Assembly: GCA_903859115.1 (NCBI GenBank)
Contig: CAIOLH010000045.1
Coordinates: 1-8,035, forward strand
Direction: 5' to 3'
Length of the DNA: 8,035 nucleotides
From: an uncultured Opitutia bacterium
GTDB taxonomy: Bacteria; Verrucomicrobiota; Verrucomicrobiae; Opitutales; UBA953
Part shown: in pieces, positions 6,321-8,035 of the stretch
Numbering within the stretch: position 1 is the first letter of the stretch
How the letters are laid out: each line of letters opens with the position of its first letter
Program-made: the position numbers and the translations under genes
The notes under the pieces: generated by a model
Databases searched by the model: none
What the model saw: the letters and a program-made list of their open reading frames with translations, nothing else
Told to the model about the DNA's origin: nothing

Positions 6321-7136
6321 GACAACAAGGCTAAACACGATAAACAAAAAGCCACCTTAGATCATCATCGTGATACCAAGAATGTTAAAAAAGAAGATGT
6401 GCTGATTGCCCCTGTTCGTCCGAAGTTGCAATTTTTCACCATCGAAAATGTTCATGAGTTTTTAAAAGCTCACAAGAAGGGTGGCACTAAACTCAATTTA
6501 TGGGTTCCTGATGAGGAACGTAAGGCACGTGAGAGAGCTGCAATTTCATCACGCGCTCAGCCAGTTAAAGTTCAAAATGTTGAATCTGCTTCGATTGCTG
6601 ATTTGTTAGGTGGATCCAATCCTTTCCGCAAAGGCTCCAGCGCCGGTGATGAAGTTAAAGAAATTCCAGAAAAACTTCGCCGCTATTACCACCTCTTGAT
6701 GGCAATGCGTGAAGCCATTCAGAAGGGCTTGGCCTTCCACTCCGAAGAAGCACTCAAGAAGAACGGTAAAGACGACGCTGGTGACCTCTCAGGCTACTCA
6801 CAGCACTTAGCCGATGCGGGTAGTGACACCGCCGATCGCGACTTCGCGCTCTCCCTTATTTCTAACGAGCAAGAAGCGCTCAAAGAAATCTCTGACGCGA
6901 TTGTGCGCATGAAGAAAAATACTTACGGGGTTTGCGAAATCACCAATAAGCCCATTCCACACGCTCGTTTGATGGCGGTTCCTTTCACTCGTTATTCCCT
7001 CGAAGGCCAAAAAGAACTCGAACGGACTCGTCGTGCTAGCCGTCGTCGCGGCGGTAATCCTCTGGGCGAAATCGGTGATGAAGTCGGATTCGGTTCTGGC
7101 GGTGGCGGTGGCGAAGATGACACTCCCGAGACTTGA
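6060..7136 (+). CDS. DksA/TraR-like regulator with histone H1-like basic N-terminal tail and lost zinc site
   Basis: This 358-residue protein has three parts. Residues 1-87 are a Lys/Ala/Pro/Val tail with 26 lysines and no Asp, Glu or Arg, like histone H1-type or AlgP-type tails that bind nucleic acid. Residues about 113-195 are a linker I do not recognise. Residues about 203-325 match the DksA/TraR fold: a helical hairpin with D256-T-A-D259-R at the place of the acidic coiled-coil tip (D71/D74 in E. coli DksA), then TYGVCEITNKPIPHARL (288-304) and RYSLEGQ (311-317). DksA-type proteins enter the RNA polymerase secondary channel and, often with ppGpp, tune rRNA and amino-acid promoters. The four-cysteine zinc site is reduced to C292; T295, S313 and G316 occupy the other positions at exact C-x2-C-x17-C-x2-C spacing. 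A glycine-rich, acidic tail ends the protein. The stop overlaps the lspA start. Family call is good; actual binding to polymerase or DNA is inferred. Confidence 0.88.
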   Translation: MPKKTPPKKSAAKKPAAKPAPKKPVVAAKKIIAPIKAKPVAKKNVKPIAPVKGAKAPAKPVAKVVAKKPAVVAKVPAGKNLKGAAKIDNKAKHDKQKATLDHHRDTKNVKKEDVLIAPVRPKLQFFTIENVHEFLKAHKKGGTKLNLWVPDEERKARERAAISSRAQPVKVQNVESASIADLLGGSNPFRKGSSAGDEVKEIPEKLRRYYHLLMAMREAIQKGLAFHSEEALKKNGKDDAGDLSGYSQHLADAGSDTADRDFALSLISNEQEALKEISDAIVRMKKNTYGVCEITNKPIPHARLMAVPFTRYSLEGQKELERTRRASRRRGGNPLGEIGDEVGFGSGGGGGEDDTPET

Positions 7137-7702
7137 GCTCAGGACTAATCCAGTTTGATCGGTTCCGCCCTTATCGCACATTCTGGTGCGTCACGGCTGT
7201 ATCCGTTTTATTGGATTGGCTGACTAAAGTTTGGGTCACGCAAACGATTCCCTTTGGTGCTTATTTTTTAGATGATCCCGAGCGCCAACCGATTATTATT
7301 TTTTCTAGATTTTGGATAGTTCATGTTGGTAATAAAGGCGCCGCTTGGGGCCTCGGTGCGCAACAAGGTGTTAAACCGCTCCTCATATTTTTAGCCTTGG
7401 CGGTGCTCGCTTTAATATGGCGTTGGCGGAAGCCTTTGATGCGTGAACTCAGTTACGGACAATTAGCTTTCGGCTTATTTGTCGGTGGCACTATTGGAAA
7501 TGTTTTAGATCGGTTACTCGGCGACCACGTTATCGATTTTATTGATATCCATTTACCCTACTACCGTTTCCCCGCTTTTAATGTCGCCGACTCCTGCATT
7601 TGCGTCGGTGTAGGTTTATATTTATTCATGTCGTATCGCGAAGATGGTTTAAGGCGCGAAGCCATGGCCTCGCATGGTGGAGAAGATAATATTAAAAGAT
7701 AA
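7133..7702 (+). CDS. lspA: Prolipoprotein signal peptidase (signal peptidase II)
   Basis: LspA is the inner-membrane aspartyl protease that removes the signal peptide of lipidated prolipoproteins just before the modified cysteine. The 189-residue product shows all family boxes: LLDWLTK (26-32) in the first membrane helix, N67-K-G-A-A-W-G, GGTIGNVLDR (118-127), VIDF with D135, and FNVAD (149-153) with D153; D135 and D153 are the expected catalytic pair. Four membrane helices can be placed around 18-36, 82-97, 109-124 and 150-166. No in-frame ATG occurs before residue 103, beyond the first boxes, so the start must be a non-ATG codon; TTG at 7133 gives a normal-length N-terminus and overlaps the preceding stop codon in TTGA, implying translational coupling. 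The NxGAAxG box has Trp where Phe is common. The next gene starts 2 bases after its stop. Linkage to ileS is widespread in bacteria. Confidence 0.96.
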   Translation: MSSGLIQFDRFRPYRTFWCVTAVSVLLDWLTKVWVTQTIPFGAYFLDDPERQPIIIFSRFWIVHVGNKGAAWGLGAQQGVKPLLIFLALAVLALIWRWRKPLMRELSYGQLAFGLFVGGTIGNVLDRLLGDHVIDFIDIHLPYYRFPAFNVADSCICVGVGLYLFMSYREDGLRREAMASHGGEDNIKR

Positions 7703-7704
7703 TT

Positions 7705-8035
7705 ATGATACGATTCGATGTAGCCGCGAATCCAGGGGCCTTAGCTTATAAATTATTAGCGGGTCTCGTGGTGCCTCGACCTATCGCACTGGTAACCACG
7801 ATGGATAACCAAGGGCACACCAATGCCGCACCATTTTCCTTTTTCAATGTCATGGGAACGGAGCCACCCATGGCGGTGATTGCCCCGAGTAATCGAGACG
7901 ATGGTACGCCGAAAGATACCGCTGCTAATCTCATTTTAAATGGCGAATGTGTGATTCATCTTTGCGATGAAGCTGTAGCGAGCAAGATGGTTGAGTGCGC
8001 ACGAAGTTTACCTCCGGGTGTGACGGAAATTTCCC
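7705..8035 (+). CDS. Flavin reductase family protein (FMN-binding split barrel), 5' part only
   Basis: The frame opens at ATG 7705, 2 bases after the lspA stop, and runs off the window end after 110 complete codons without a stop. The N-terminal sequence fits the flavin reductase-like/flavoredoxin family: YKLLAGLVVPRPIALVTT (15-32), G37-H-T-N-A-A-P-F-S-F-F-N (37-48), E53-P-P-M (53-56), K70-D-T-A-A-N (70-75) and VIHL (83-86). In the family these regions form the split beta-barrel that binds FMN at a dimer interface; members reduce flavins with NAD(P)H or act as electron carriers, so the exact substrate cannot be told from this part. The very short gap suggests that it belongs to the ileS-lspA transcript, although no functional link to lipoprotein processing is known to me. 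There is no Shine-Dalgarno before the start; a purine stretch GGTGGAGAAG at 7677-7686 lies too far upstream. The C-terminus is outside the window. Confidence 0.9.
   Translation, partial: MIRFDVAANPGALAYKLLAGLVVPRPIALVTTMDNQGHTNAAPFSFFNVMGTEPPMAVIAPSNRDDGTPKDTAANLILNGECVIHLCDEAVASKMVECARSLPPGVTEIS

Noticed and set aside
6047..6355. Hydrophobic Ala/Gly/Leu-rich open frame on the - strand opposite the lysine-rich tail
   Set aside because: It looks like a membrane protein only because AAG, GCT and CCT codons read backwards as Leu, Ser/Ala and Gly; it overlaps two genuine + strand genes.
6807..7181. 124-codon - strand open frame over the DksA-like C-terminus
   Set aside because: The + strand frame contains recognisable DksA motifs with exact spacing; the opposite frame shows Ser/Thr-rich shadow composition.
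1..8035. Mobile elements, CRISPR arrays, defence genes, tRNA genes
   Set aside because: No direct repeat arrays, transposase or integrase motifs, terminal inverted repeats or cloverleaf sequences were found by eye; the window reads as core genome.

Overview
This is a bacterial chromosomal housekeeping window, densely coded and mostly on the + strand. Two + strand gene clusters are separated by one small convergent gene. The best guess for the source is a Verrucomicrobiota member, probably Opitutae-like. This rests on three things: a lysine/alanine/proline tail fused to a DksA/TraR-type protein between ileS and lspA, the style of the uncharacterised proteins, and the lack of Shine-Dalgarno sequences at the visible starts. 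The assignment is inference from recall, not a search result. I see no phage genes, insertion sequences, CRISPR arrays, tRNA or rRNA.

Region 1 (1-2767): the 3' part of trpS (tryptophanyl-tRNA synthetase, KMSKS loop visible) is followed 20 bases later by a membrane-anchored coiled-coil protein with an acidic linker and a C-terminal domain. Three bases after that comes an exported protein of unknown function. A perfect 13-bp hairpin closes the cluster; the stop codon of the last gene lies in its loop. The same hairpin, read on the other strand, ends the small convergent two-helix membrane protein at 2784-3044.

Region 2 (3045-3228) is an intergenic stretch of 184 bases that must hold the divergent promoters of the small membrane gene and of ileS. 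Only weak promoter-like boxes can be seen.

Region 3 (3229-8035): ileS (isoleucyl-tRNA synthetase), a DksA/TraR-like protein with a histone H1-like basic tail, lspA (prolipoprotein signal peptidase) and the 5' part of a flavin reductase family gene. They follow each other with gaps of 5, -4 and 2 bases, so they are very probably one operon. The ileS-lspA pairing is familiar from many bacteria; the DksA-like gene sits between them and lspA starts with TTG on its stop codon.

The most notable observation is that two neighbouring proteins both keep the outline of a zinc-binding site but have lost cysteines. The C-terminal zinc finger of IleS has two of four left (C907, S910, S927, C930), and the DksA-like protein has one of four (C292, T295, S313, G316, at exact DksA spacing). 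The DksA-like protein still has the acidic D-x-x-D-R signature of the coiled-coil tip, so it looks functional but zinc-free, and it carries a DNA-binding-like basic tail.
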